From the NCBI RefSeq assembly GCF_900002405.1, contig NZ_LK995493.1, forward strand, positions 1 through 32,370: a stretch of 32,370 bases of DNA, read 5' to 3'. Made by a program: the position numbers and the translations under genes. Under the pieces are notes generated by a model, which was given only the letters and a program-made list of their open reading frames with translations, searched no databases and was not told where the DNA came from. The stretch comes from Actinomyces succiniciruminis. GTDB taxonomy: Bacteria; Actinomycetota; Actinomycetes; Actinomycetales; Actinomycetaceae. Of this stretch, positions 24,115 through 31,667 are shown one piece after another. The first letter of the stretch is position 1; each line of letters begins with the position of its first letter.

Positions 24115-24140
24115 ATTCACGGCAATCCGGAGGAGAGTTC

Positions 24141-24752
24141 GTGCCCACGCGCATTGAAGCCCGTGCCGCCACCAGAGCCAAGGTCCTAGCAAGTTCCCGA
24201 AGACTGTTCGAGGAGAGAGGCTTCCGTGCGACGACCATCAAAGACATCGCGGCAGACGCTGCTGTCAGCGTGGGCACCGTCATGCACGTCGGAGACAAGA
24301 GCGGCTTGCTGGTTGCATGCTTCGACGAACGCATAGAAGCCCTGCACGCAACCTCCCCGCGAACCAGTCACGCGCCAGTACAGTCCGAAGGTGTTAACGG
24401 CGGCTCGGAGGCGATCCTCGATATCCTCTCTCCCTTCATCGAGCTGTTCGCCAGTAGCCCCGACCTCGCCCGGTCCTACGGAGCGGTGCTCATCTCCGGC
24501 GCTCACAGTTCGAGAGTCTTCAGCGAACTGCGGGAGGAGTTGATCAACGAACTCCAAGACGTCTTTGCCGCGGCTACCGGCTGCTCGATGACGGCCGCCA
24601 AACAGCGTGCCACAACTGTGTATCTTGCCTACCTGGGCGCGCTTCTCGAATGGGCATCCCTGCCAGGAACCGGGATAGACGCACTCTGTAGCCGAGTGCG
24701 CGATGCGGTCCGCCCCCTCCTGACAGCCTCCGGCGAGGAGAACAACCAATGA
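24141..24752 (+). CDS. TetR-family transcriptional regulator
   Basis: A 203-residue repressor. SRRLFEERGFRATTIKDIAA followed by DAAVSVGTVMHVGDKSGLL is the TetR helix-turn-helix, with M-H-V replacing the usual Y-x-Y-F. The C-terminal ligand domain is not diagnostic. It begins with GTG after CCGGAGGAGAG, a strong ribosome site. Its stop overlaps the next gene (ATGA), so the regulator and the membrane protein are co-translated. Confidence 0.9.
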   Translation: MPTRIEARAATRAKVLASSRRLFEERGFRATTIKDIAADAAVSVGTVMHVGDKSGLLVACFDERIEALHATSPRTSHAPVQSEGVNGGSEAILDILSPFIELFASSPDLARSYGAVLISGAHSSRVFSELREELINELQDVFAAATGCSMTAAKQRATTVYLAYLGALLEWASLPGTGIDALCSRVRDAVRPLLTASGEENNQ

Positions 24753-25108
24753 CGCTGCTCCCTCACTTTCCGTGGCTGGCGGTCCTCCTCGCAGTTGTAC
24801 TGCTGGGTGACGCCATACTGTCGCTGCGACCTCCTTCCTTCATCCGTAACTGCCTCACCGGAGTCGGATTTCCGCGACAGTGGTGGTGGACTCTTATAGT
24901 CATCAAGGTCTTGGCGGCCGCAGGCCTCCTGGTCGGGCTGAGAGTGCCCGGAGTCGCGCTCGCCGCCTGCACGGGCGTGATCTGCTACTTCCTATGCGCC
25001 GTCGTCGCCCACATCAGGGCAGGGTTCATGGGCCGCGAACTGTGGATCAACTGCCTGGGCATGCTCGCCCTGGCTGCTGTAACCGCCATCGCGTCATTCG
25101 TCGGCTAG
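24749..25108 (+). CDS. DoxX-like small membrane protein
   Basis: A 119-residue protein with four hydrophobic segments: LAVLLAVVLLGDAILSLRPP, WWTLIVIKVLAAAGLLVGL, LAACTGVICYFLCAVVAHI, and the C-terminal LGMLALAAVTAIASFVG. The pattern, with IKVLAAAGLL in the second helix and a charged pair before the last, fits the DoxX-like family. Such proteins often follow a TetR regulator in actinobacteria. Function unknown. Confidence 0.75.
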   Translation: MTLLPHFPWLAVLLAVVLLGDAILSLRPPSFIRNCLTGVGFPRQWWWTLIVIKVLAAAGLLVGLRVPGVALAACTGVICYFLCAVVAHIRAGFMGRELWINCLGMLALAAVTAIASFVG

Positions 25109-25258
25109 CCCCTCCCGGTCATCACCGCATCAGTCGCGGAGTCGCGTCTGCGCGCCCCATACTCATCTGCCCGTCGCCCTGACCGTCGCGCTGGCGGGCT
25201 ACTGGAGGCGGCGCGCATAGTCCAGAGGCATACCGCTACCGGTACCACACCGCTTTCC

Positions 25259-25381
25259 TGTCACCAGATGCACCACTTTCCCGGTCGGCTCCACATAAGC
25301 ATCAGGCTCCTCCTCCGACATCCAGGGGTACACGCACCTGTCCTAACTACTCGACCATCAAAAGTGGTGCATCCAGTGACA
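25259..25381. mobile_element. 123-bp inverted-repeat element (IS relic or MITE)
   Basis: Ends are a 21-bp imperfect inverted repeat with 19 matches: TGTCACCAGATGCACCACTTT (25259-25279; mismatches at the 7th and 8th bases) against 25361-25381. The 81 bases between hold the start of a small minus-strand frame (25321 down to 25199; begins MSEEEPDAYVEPTGK) that runs out through the left repeat. This looks like an insertion sequence that lost nearly all of its transposase, or a miniature derivative. No clear target duplication was seen; only CC flanks both ends. Confidence 0.5.
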
Positions 25382-25405
25382 CCAACGGCTCTCGAATAGG
25401 CCGTC

Positions 25406-26260
25406 TCAGCGGGTGCGCGCCTCCACGCGCCGCGCCAGCGCGCCCAGCGCCCAGTTGATGAGTACGTAGAGCAACGCGATGATCACGTAGGCGGGCAGAT
25501 AGACGTCCAGGTGTGCGGTGACGCGTGCCGACGAGGTGAGCAGGCGTCCGGCGTACATCAGCTCCGTGTACGCGACCACATAACCCAGTGACGAGTCCTT
25601 GAGGATCGTCACCAGCTGAGTGATCAACGTGGGCAGCATTAGCCGCAGTGCCTGCGGTGCCAGCACCAGGCGCATCGTCTGGCCGGCGCTGAGTCCCAGC
25701 GCCTGGGCGGCCTCGGTCTGGCCGCGGTCCAGGGCGAGCACCCCGGAGCGGAAGACCTCCGCCGTCGTCGCCGAGGAGCACATGACAATTGGAACGGTGA
25801 GCATCCAGAAGGGAGACAGGGTGAGCCCCCAGCGCGGCACCGCCAGGAGGAAGAAGTAGATCAGCAGCAGCATGGGGACGGCACGCATGGCGTCGATCCA
25901 CGCTCCCACCGCGGACCGCAGCGCCGTCGAGCGGCTCATGCGTGCCCAGCCCAACAGGATGCCCAGGGGGAAGGACAGGGCGGCACCGACGGCGGTGACC
26001 AGCAGGGTGTCGGCCAGGGCGCGGCCGAGGTAACCGACCACCGACTGCCCCAGGAAGTAGCGCCACTTGGGGTAGGCGAGCTGGCCGGCCTGGCCGAGCT
26101 GGAACATAGCCGCTGCGGCGAGCGCCAGGACAATCAGGGTTACCAGCACCGATCCGATGAGGATGCGGCGCCGTCCCTTGGGACCCGGGGCGTCGAAGAG
26201 CAGATCGGCGTCGGTGGCGCCGGATGTGCGGGCGGGGGCGGGCGCGGTCAGGGCACTCAT
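25406..26260 (-). CDS. amino acid ABC transporter permease (second)
   Basis: A 284-residue inner-membrane subunit of a polar amino acid importer (HisM/GluD type). After a cytoplasmic lead of about 35 residues come five or so helices. The permease box reads EAAQALGLSAGQTMRLVLAP followed by QALRLMLPTLI, the EAA loop that docks on the ATPase. DSSLGYVVAYTELMYAGR is typical of the GluD/GltK branch. Its ATG overlaps the stop of the first permease (ATGA). Last gene of the four-gene importer. Confidence 0.92.
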   Translation of the reverse strand: MSALTAPAPARTSGATDADLLFDAPGPKGRRRILIGSVLVTLIVLALAAAAMFQLGQAGQLAYPKWRYFLGQSVVGYLGRALADTLLVTAVGAALSFPLGILLGWARMSRSTALRSAVGAWIDAMRAVPMLLLIYFFLLAVPRWGLTLSPFWMLTVPIVMCSSATTAEVFRSGVLALDRGQTEAAQALGLSAGQTMRLVLAPQALRLMLPTLITQLVTILKDSSLGYVVAYTELMYAGRLLTSSARVTAHLDVYLPAYVIIALLYVLINWALGALARRVEARTR

Positions 26261-26910
26261 GCGCGGGCCTCCCGTCCAGTGACGCGACGCTCGAGCAGGC
26301 CGCCGAGTTTGGTGGCCAGGAAGGCAATGGCCAGGTAGGTAAGTCCGGAGGTGAGGAAGGTGATCACCGCCTGCGCGTAGCGCAGGTTCAGCTGTTGGGT
26401 GACGTTGGTCAGCTCGGGCACGCCGATCGCGGCGGCCAGGGAGGAGCCGATCAGGCAGGAGATGAAGATGTTGACCAGTGGCTGAATGGTGCGGGCGAGC
26501 GCCTGCGGCAGCACCACCGCGGCGATGATCAGCCCGAAAGGCATGCCCAGGGCCCGAGCCGCCTCGATCTGGCCTTTGGACACGGAGTTGATGCCGGAGC
26601 GCACCGTCTCGCATACGAAGCCGGAGGCGGAGAACACGATGGCGGTGACGGCGGCGGCGAACAGGGACAGGGGCACGCCGGCCCGTGGCGCGGCGAAGGC
26701 GGCCAGGATCATCAGGCACAGGGTGGGGATGTTGCAGGCCACTGTCACCCAGGCGGTGCCGAGCGCGCGCAGCGGCGGGATCGGGCTGACGCGGAAGATT
26801 GCGATCACCGTGCCGACGACGAGCGCGCACGCGTAGCCGATGACGGCGATCGTCAGGGTCGTGACCAGCCCCTGGCCGAGCATGCCGAGGTTATCGGTGA
26901 TGACATTCAT
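26257..26910 (-). CDS. amino acid ABC transporter permease (first)
   Basis: A 217-residue permease of the same HisM/GluC family. NLGMLGQGLVTTLTIAVIGY opens the first helix. FVCETVRSGINSVSKGQIEA followed by ARALGMPFGLIIAAVVLPQA is the EAA loop, and SSLAAAIGVPELTN lies near the end. GGAGGAGG lies about 5 bases before the ATG at 26910. A hairpin stands immediately upstream, between this gene and the binding-protein gene. It would pair with the second permease as a heterodimer. Confidence 0.92.
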   Translation of the reverse strand: MNVITDNLGMLGQGLVTTLTIAVIGYACALVVGTVIAIFRVSPIPPLRALGTAWVTVACNIPTLCLMILAAFAAPRAGVPLSLFAAAVTAIVFSASGFVCETVRSGINSVSKGQIEAARALGMPFGLIIAAVVLPQALARTIQPLVNIFISCLIGSSLAAAIGVPELTNVTQQLNLRYAQAVITFLTSGLTYLAIAFLATKLGGLLERRVTGREARA

Positions 26911-26931
26911 GGGCACCTCCTCCGGAGCGTC

Positions 26932-26962
26932 GGGGCGGCCGCCTCGGGAGGCGGGCCGCCCC
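26932..26962 (-). terminator. intra-operon hairpin after the binding-protein gene
   Basis: GGGGCGGCC (26932-26940) pairs with GGCCGCCCC (26954-26962), and the inner GCCT/AGGC adds 4 bp with a one-base bulge. It lies between the binding-protein gene and the permeases, ahead of a strong ribosome site. Such hairpins commonly let binding protein be made in excess by partial termination or 3'-end protection. Confidence 0.6.
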
Positions 26963-27015
26963 AACCACCGTGCTGTGCGAGCGGATTGACGTTGGCCCGA
27001 GCCGGCCGGCCGAGG

Positions 27016-28008
27016 TCAGTCGGTGGCCGCCGCGGTGGCGGCGTCCGTCTCGGAGCCGGGGACGGAGCCGATGGCGGGCGGCTCGGGTGCCTCGCCGCCG
27101 ATGATGGCGCCGATGGTGGCTGCCCAGATGGCGTTCCAGGTGCCGTCGTCGTAGATGGTCTGCAGGAAGGCGTTGACGAACTCCTGGGCGTCGGAGTCCT
27201 TGGGCAGGCCGATGCCGTAGGGGTCCTCGGTGAAGGGGTCGCCGACGATTTTGACGGCGTCGTTGGACTGCACCTCGCTGAGTTCGAGGGACTGGTCGAC
27301 GACGTATGCGTCCACCTGGCCGGCCTCGAGGGCGGCGACGCAGCTGGCGTGGTCGGTGAACTGGACCTGCTCCGCCTCCGGGGCGGCCTCATCCAGGGCG
27401 GGGCCGGAGGAGGAGTTGGACTGGACGGCGACCTTTACGCCGGCCAGGTCGTCAACGCCGTTGATTTCAGAGTCGTCGGCGCGCACCAGGACGGACTGGC
27501 CCGAGGAGTAGTAGGGGCCGGCGAAGGAGATCTTCTCGGCGCGCTCGGGGGTAATCGTGTAGGTGGCGAAGACCGCGTCCACCTGTCCGTTCTCGATCAT
27601 GGTCTCGCGGGTGTCGGAGGTGACCTGGGTGACCTCCAGCAGGGAGCGGGCGTCGTCCCCGCCGATGATGTAGCGGGCCAAGACCTGAGCGAGGGCGGCG
27701 TCGAAGCCGGTGATCTCGCCGGTGGCGGGGTCCTCCAGGGAGAACACCTCGGAGGTCTTGGTACCGCCGGTCTTCAGCACGCCCGCCTCCTTGACGGCCG
27801 ATGCCCAGGTGGATGCGGCGACGACATCATCCGCGGCGACGGGTCCGGAGTTGATGACGGTGTTGTAGTCCGCACCGGAGGAGGCGGAGGCGTCGACCGC
27901 CTGGCCGTCGGCGCCGGTGTCGGCGCAAGCCGCCAGCACGGCGGCGATCGAGGCGGCGCCGGCGGCGGTCAGCAGGCCGCGGCGAGACAGGCCGGGAAGA
28001 ACAGACAT
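27016..28008 (-). CDS. amino acid ABC transporter substrate-binding lipoprotein
   Basis: A 330-residue extracytoplasmic binding protein. SRRGLL followed by a hydrophobic stretch and the lipobox LAAC (Cys28) mark a lipoprotein signal, possibly Tat-type because of the twin Arg. The mature part is SBP family 3: ITGFDAALAQVLARYI, then FATYTITPERAEKISFAGPYY, and VKVAVQSNSSSGPAL. This is the GluB-like branch, but the ligand cannot be read; the leader peptide upstream hints at a sulfur amino acid. A Ser/Ala-rich linker follows the Cys. AAAGGAA precedes the ATG. Confidence 0.92.
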   Translation of the reverse strand: MSVLPGLSRRGLLTAAGAASIAAVLAACADTGADGQAVDASASSGADYNTVINSGPVAADDVVAASTWASAVKEAGVLKTGGTKTSEVFSLEDPATGEITGFDAALAQVLARYIIGGDDARSLLEVTQVTSDTRETMIENGQVDAVFATYTITPERAEKISFAGPYYSSGQSVLVRADDSEINGVDDLAGVKVAVQSNSSSGPALDEAAPEAEQVQFTDHASCVAALEAGQVDAYVVDQSLELSEVQSNDAVKIVGDPFTEDPYGIGLPKDSDAQEFVNAFLQTIYDDGTWNAIWAATIGAIIGGEAPEPPAIGSVPGSETDAATAAATD

Positions 28009-28065
28009 GAGGGTTCCTTTCGACTGTGGCTGGAGGAGCAGCGATAGCGGTTGTTGATGCCCAGC

Positions 28066-28833
28066 TCAGTGGCTGAGCACCTTGGACAGGAAGTCACGGG
28101 CGCGCTCGGTGCGCGGGGCGGCGAAGAACTCGGCGGGTGCGCCGAGCTCGACGATCTGGCCGCCGTCCATGAATGCGACGCGGTCGGCGACGGAGCGGGC
28201 GAAGCCCATCTCGTGGGTAACCACGAGCATGGTCATGCCCTCGGCGGCCAGGTCCTTGATGACGTCGAGGACCTCGTTGATCATCTCCGGGTCCAGGGCG
28301 GAGGTGGGCTCGTCGAAGAGCATGATCTTCGGGTCCATCGCCAGGGCGCGGGCGATCGCGACCCGCTGCTGCTGGCCACCGGACAGCTGCGGCGGGCGCT
28401 TGGCGGCCTGGTCGGCGAGCCCCACGCGCTCGAGTAGCTGGCGGGCGCGGGCCTCGGCGTCGGCCTTGGGCACCTTGCGCACGCGGGTGGGCGCGAGGGT
28501 GATGTTGTCCAGCACCGTGCGGTGCGGGAACAGGTTGAAGGACTGGAAGACCATGCCCACCTCGGCGCGCAGGCGGGCCAGTTCGCGCCCCTCCTCGGGC
28601 AGGAGTTCGCCGTCGATCTCAATGGTGCCGGACTGGATCGTCTCGAGCCGGTTGATGGTGCGGCACAGGGTGGATTTGCCGGAGCCGGAGGCGCCGATGA
28701 CGGCGACCACCTCACCGCGGTGAATGTCCAGCGAGACGTCGTCAAGCGCCTTGAAGTCGCCGTAGTACTTGCTGACGTGGTTGATGCGCACGAGTGGGCG
28801 CTCAGGGATGGAAGGGTTGGCGGGAGCAGGCAT
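28066..28833 (-). CDS. amino acid ABC transporter ATP-binding protein
   Basis: A 255-residue ATPase of the HisP/GlnQ/GluA class, first gene of the importer. Walker A is GASGSGKST (47-55), the Q-loop is MVFQSFNLF, the signature is LSGGQQQR, Walker B is [12 protein letters not shown] and the switch is [17 protein letters not shown] stands before the ATG. The stop of a putative polycysteine leader peptide lies 53 bases upstream, so translation of this gene is probably what the leader controls. Gene order ATPase, binding protein, permease, permease is that of gluABCD in Corynebacterium. Confidence 0.94.
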   Translation of the reverse strand: MPAPANPSIPERPLVRINHVSKYYGDFKALDDVSLDIHRGEVVAVIGASGSGKSTLCRTINRLETIQSGTIEIDGELLPEEGRELARLRAEVGMVFQSFNLFPHRTVLDNITLAPTRVRKVPKADAEARARQLLERVGLADQAAKRPPQLSGGQQQRVAIARALAMDPKIMLFDEPTSALDPEMINEVLDVIKDLAAEGMTMLVVTHEMGFARSVADRVAFMDGGQIVELGAPAEFFAAPRTERARDFLSKVLSH

Positions 28834-28886
28834 AGGAGCCTCTTCTCGTATTAAAGGGTTAAAGGGCGAATGGGACTGGGGCTGCC

Positions 28887-28922
28887 TCAGCGACAGCTAC
28901 AGCAACACATTCGCATGACCAC
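28887..28922 (-). CDS. putative polycysteine leader peptide ([11 protein letters not shown])
   Basis: An 11-codon frame with four Cys codons in five positions, ending in TGA at 28887-28889. GGAGGG (28928-28933) is 5 bases before the GTG start at 28920-28922; an in-frame ATG at 28914-28916 gives MRMCCCSCR. The frame is too short for a gene track yet has one of the best ribosome sites in the region. GCTGTC/GGCAGC could fold across its stop codon. Polycysteine upstream frames are known in mycobacteria to make downstream sulfur genes respond to cysteine supply, where stalling at Cys codons opens the next ribosome site. I infer the same type of control here over the ABC importer. Confidence 0.6.
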   Translation of the reverse strand: MVMRMCCCSCR

Positions 28923-28993
28923 TGTTTCCCTCCGGTTCGGATTCGCGGCGCCCGACCGCAATCCGGGTGGACCGCACGGTGCTCGCCGGACGC

Positions 28994-29002
28994 ACAGTAG
29001 CA
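28994..29002 (-). promoter_or_regulatory. possible importer promoter, extended -10
   Basis: TGCTACTGT on the minus strand fits an extended -10 (TGnTAnnnT), about 60 bases before the leader peptide's ribosome site. No good -35 was found at 16-18 bases. Confidence 0.35.
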
Positions 29003-29045
29003 CTCGAGCCCTGGGAACAGGTGCGCTGGTATCCAGCATTCGGGC

Positions 29046-29088
29046 GTGCTGGGAGCAGCATCACAGCACCGTCTCGGTGGTTGAGACG
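29046..29088 (-). terminator. paired hairpins after the SpoU methylase gene
   Basis: Two adjacent stems: CGTCTC/GAGACG (29070-29075 with 29083-29088, 7-base loop) and GTGCTG/CAGCAC (29046-29051 with 29064-29069, 12-base loop). They start 14 bases after the methylase stop and separate it from the importer. No U-run. Confidence 0.45.
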
Positions 29089-29101
29089 CGGCTCGACGCG
29101 C

Positions 29102-30013
29102 TTAACCGAGTTGCTGCGCCCGGGCGCTGGCGTATAGGCAGATGGCAGCGGCGGAGGCGACGTTCAGGGACTCGGCCCGCCCGTAGATGGGGATCGAGAC
29201 GACCGTGTCCGCCGCCTCCCGGGCCGCAGGCGCCAGCCCGTGGGCCTCGTTGCCCAACAGCCAGGCCGACGGCGCCGCCAGCTCCGCCTCTGCGTCGAAC
29301 AGGCTCACGGTGCCGTGCCCGTCGGCGGCCAGCAGCCTCAGCCCTGCCGCCCGCAGTGCCCGCACAGCGTCCGACAGTTCGACGCCGGCCAACACCGGTA
29401 GGTGGAACAGGGAGCCGGCCGTGGCGCGCACGACCTTTGGGTTCGTCGGATCCACGCTCCCCTTGACAAGCACGACGGCGTCGGCGCCTGCGGCGTCGGC
29501 GGCGCGAATGATGGTGCCCGCGTTCCCCGGGTCCTGAGCCTCGGTGAGCACCGCCACTAGGCGGGCCCCGGAAAGGGCCGCCGCCAGGGTGGAATCGGAG
29601 GGGAACCCTGCCTCGCTCCCGACGGTGTCGGCCTCCGTGCCGGCAGAAGCCGACTCGGTTCCTCCCCCGCCGGTCCCCGTCTCCGGTGGCGCCGCCACAG
29701 CCTCGGCTGCAACGACGGCGAGCACGCCCTGGGCGTCGGCGCTCATGGCGCGCATGACCTCGGGGGTCACCAGGTGGGTGTAAAGCCCGGCGGAAGCGGC
29801 GGCGTCGGCAATTTCGGCGTGAGCCCGAGCCGCCTCCTCGGTGAAGTAGGCGTCGAGCACATGCCCGGCGGCGTAGTTGACGGCCTCTCGCACGCCCTGC
29901 GGCCCCTCCACCACGAAGCGCCGGTACTTGCTGCGGGCGGCGCGACGGGCCAGTCCGGCCACGCGGGTAATGCGGGTGGCCGTGGGATTGTTCAGGATCG
30001 CGCTCGTGCTCAT
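29102..30013 (-). CDS. SpoU/TrmH-family RNA 2'-O-methyltransferase
   Basis: A 303-residue knotted (SPOUT) methyltransferase that modifies rRNA or tRNA ribose with SAM. Motif 1 is DPGNAGTIIRAADAAGAD with the Asn-Gly pair, motif 2 is AWLLGNEAHGL and motif 3 is IPIYGRAESLNVASAAAICLYA. The N-terminal part (KYRRFVVEGPQGVREAV) is the L30e-like substrate-binding domain. A Gly/Glu/Thr-rich linker near residues 118-145 joins the domains. The ATG at 30013 is chosen because the domain begins soon after; its ribosome site is weak. It follows rplT as tsnR does in other actinobacteria. Confidence 0.9.
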   Translation of the reverse strand: MSTSAILNNPTATRITRVAGLARRAARSKYRRFVVEGPQGVREAVNYAAGHVLDAYFTEEAARAHAEIADAAASAGLYTHLVTPEVMRAMSADAQGVLAVVAAEAVAAPPETGTGGGGTESASAGTEADTVGSEAGFPSDSTLAAALSGARLVAVLTEAQDPGNAGTIIRAADAAGADAVVLVKGSVDPTNPKVVRATAGSLFHLPVLAGVELSDAVRALRAAGLRLLAADGHGTVSLFDAEAELAAPSAWLLGNEAHGLAPAAREAADTVVSIPIYGRAESLNVASAAAICLYASARAQQLG

Positions 30014-30125
30014 GAGCGGCAGGTTACCGGGTAAAACGAGGCGGCCCCTCCCCGTGCCCCGCCGGTTGGCGAAGTCATGGGTGAGGAGCCGTCTCAAGTG
30101 TTGCGGCCGCGCGCGGCGGCCGGAT

Positions 30126-30146
30126 GTGCCCGACGGTGTCGGGCAC
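30126..30146 (-). terminator. rplT terminator hairpin
   Basis: GTGCCCGAC and GTCGGGCAC (30126-30134, 30138-30146) form a perfect 9-bp stem with a 3-base loop, 7 bases after the rplT stop. No U-run. It would close the infC-rpmI-rplT operon. Confidence 0.6.
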
Positions 30147-30153
30147 CGATGGC

Positions 30154-30534
30154 TCAGGCCTTGGGGGCGTTGACGTCCGCGGGTAGCGCCTTGCGGGCGG
30201 TCTCGACCAGCGCCTTGAAGGCGGCGGGCTCATTGACGGCCAGTTCGGCGAGCATGCGACGGTCAACCTCCACGCCGGCCAGGCCGAGGCCCTGGATGAA
30301 CCGGTTGTAGGTCATGCCCTCGGCGCGAGCGGCGGCATTGATGCGCTGAATCCACAGGCGACGGAAGTCGCCCTTGCGCGCGCGGCGGTCGCGGAAGGCG
30401 TATACGCCGGAGTGGGTGACCTGCTCCTTGGCCTTGCGGTACAGGCGGGAACGCTGACCGCGGTAGCCGGAGGCCCGGTCGAGGACGGTACGACGCTTCT
30501 TCTGGGCGTTAACAGCCCGCTTCACACGTGCCAT
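30154..30534 (-). CDS. rplT: 50S ribosomal protein L20
   Basis: Early-assembly protein of the large subunit that binds 23S rRNA. The 126 residues start [19 protein letters not shown], with the basic N-terminal extension, and contain [20 protein letters not shown] and the C-terminal globular part [23 protein letters not shown] is a strong ribosome site before the ATG. It follows rpmI by about 30 bases. In other bacteria L20 represses its own operon; no L20 site could be identified here. Confidence 0.98.
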   Translation of the reverse strand: MARVKRAVNAQKKRRTVLDRASGYRGQRSRLYRKAKEQVTHSGVYAFRDRRARKGDFRRLWIQRINAAARAEGMTYNRFIQGLGLAGVEVDRRMLAELAVNEPAAFKALVETARKALPADVNAPKA

Positions 30535-30564
30535 GTGATGACTCCTTTAAGTGTTATGGGCCGG

Positions 30565-30759
30565 TCAGCGACCGAGCAGCCTCTTGACCTGGCGGGCGTC
30601 GGCCGGGGAGACGGCCTGGTCCTTGGACAGCCTGCGCTTGCGGCGGGAGGACTTGACCTCCAGCAGGTGGCGCTTACCGGCCTGCTCGCGCATGAGCTTG
30701 CCGCTGCCGGTGACCCGGAAGCGCTTCTTGGCACCGGAGTGCGTCTTGTTCTTCGGCAT
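30565..30759 (-). CDS. rpmI: 50S ribosomal protein L35
   Basis: A 64-residue, very basic protein of the large subunit, beginning [20 protein letters not shown], which is nearly invariant in the family. AGGAAA precedes the ATG. It lies between infC and rplT, 117 bases after infC. Confidence 0.98.
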   Translation of the reverse strand: MPKNKTHSGAKKRFRVTGSGKLMREQAGKRHLLEVKSSRRKRRLSKDQAVSPADARQVKRLLGR

Positions 30760-30876
30760 GTTTATTTCCTCATTCTCGGTCCCCGGCGCCGCTTGGGTCG
30801 GGGGCTGCGGACCTCGTCGGGTGACGGGGCTGGGTCGTGACGTACCCGCCGGCGGCGGGCTGGTGCTGGGGCGCTG

Positions 30877-31524
30877 TTACTCGCCCCCGCTCGCCGCCTC
30901 GGCGGCCTTCGCCTCCGCCTTGGCCTCGCGGGCCGCCTTGGCGGCCTGCTTCTCGGCGCGGCGGCTGGCGCGTGCCGCCTCGCGGCGACGGCGCTGGTCG
31001 GACTTGACCTCCGCCTTCTTGCGGGTGGGAGCCAGGACCATGACCATGTTGCGGCCGTCCTGACGGGGGTGGGACTCGATGGTGCCCAGCTCGGAGACCT
31101 CCTCGGCTACGCGCTGGAGCAGCCGAATACCCAGCTCCGGGCGGGACTGCTCGCGTCCGCGGAAGCGGACGATGCACTTGACCTTGTCCCCGCCCTTGAG
31201 GAAGCGCTCGACGTGCCCCATCTTGGTGGCGTAGTCGTGCTCGTCGATCTTGGGGCGGAACTGGATCTCCTTGAGCTGGGTGTTGGCCTGGTTGCGCCGG
31301 GCGTCGCGTGCCTTCATGGCCGACTCGTACTTGAACTTGCCGTAGTCCATGAGCCGGCACACCGGGGGGCGTGCGTCGGGAGCGACCTCTACGAGGTCGA
31401 GACCTGCCTCTTCGGCCAGGCGGAGAGCGTCCTCCACCCGGACAATGCCGACCTGCTCACCGCTGGGGCCGACAAGTCGCACCTCGGGGACGCGGATCCG
31501 TTCGTTGATACGGGGCTCGCTGAT
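30877..31524 (-). CDS. infC: translation initiation factor IF-3, AUC start
   Basis: Binds the 30S subunit, prevents premature joining with 50S and checks the start codon. The protein begins [20 protein letters not shown], the conserved N-domain, goes through [13 protein letters not shown] and the linker, and ends in an Ala/Lys/Glu-rich tail of about 35 residues (coiled or disordered) that many IF3s lack. An in-frame TGA lies four codons before the conserved start and no ATG/GTG is available, so the start must be ATC at 31522-31524, with GAGGA 6 bases before it. Rare AUU/AUC starts are known in infC and let IF3 repress its own translation. Length is 215 residues. Confidence 0.93.
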   Translation of the reverse strand: MSEPRINERIRVPEVRLVGPSGEQVGIVRVEDALRLAEEAGLDLVEVAPDARPPVCRLMDYGKFKYESAMKARDARRNQANTQLKEIQFRPKIDEHDYATKMGHVERFLKGGDKVKCIVRFRGREQSRPELGIRLLQRVAEEVSELGTIESHPRQDGRNMVMVLAPTRKKAEVKSDQRRRREAARASRRAEKQAAKAAREAKAEAKAAEAASGGE

Positions 31525-31566
31525 GACTGTTCCTCACTCTTGGAAGTGGTGACCGCCGCAACGAAG

Positions 31567-31599
31567 AAGGCCTTCGCCGCATACGCGCACGAAGGCCTT
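31567..31599 (-). terminator. attenuator-like terminator in the infC leader
   Basis: AAGGCCTTCG (31567-31576) pairs perfectly with CGAAGGCCTT (31590-31599) around a 13-base loop. On the minus strand CTTCGTTG follows. It stands between the leader frame's stop (12 bases before it) and infC (43 bases after it), the geometry of a transcription attenuator. Confidence 0.65.
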
Positions 31600-31610
31600 T
31601 CATGTGCTCA

Positions 31611-31667
31611 TCAGAGCACGGCCGCAGAGCCCAAGAGGGCGGCGACCGCGAGGATCACTCCTCGCAT
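31611..31667 (-). CDS. infC leader peptide (18 residues)
   Basis: A short frame, MRGVILAVAALLGSAAVL, with AAGGGAG 7 bases before its ATG, ending just ahead of the terminator-like hairpin. It is rich in Ala, Leu and Val and could insert in a membrane, but more likely its translation controls the attenuator. Its ribosome site can pair with the preceding GGTTCCC as GGUUCCC-GAA-GGGAGCC. There is no run of a single amino acid codon, so the signal would be general translation or initiation rate, not one amino acid; this is inference. Confidence 0.55.
   Translation of the reverse strand: MRGVILAVAALLGSAAVL

Noticed and set aside
26224-28047. 607-codon open frame on the plus strand across the importer genes
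   Set aside because: Antisense to two permeases and a binding protein; composition is that of a shadow frame with no domain.
28870-29466. 198-codon plus-strand frame opposite the importer leader and the SpoU methylase
   Set aside because: Arg/Pro/Thr-rich with no motif, antisense to a conserved gene, and it overlaps the Cys leader frame, which has a better ribosome site.
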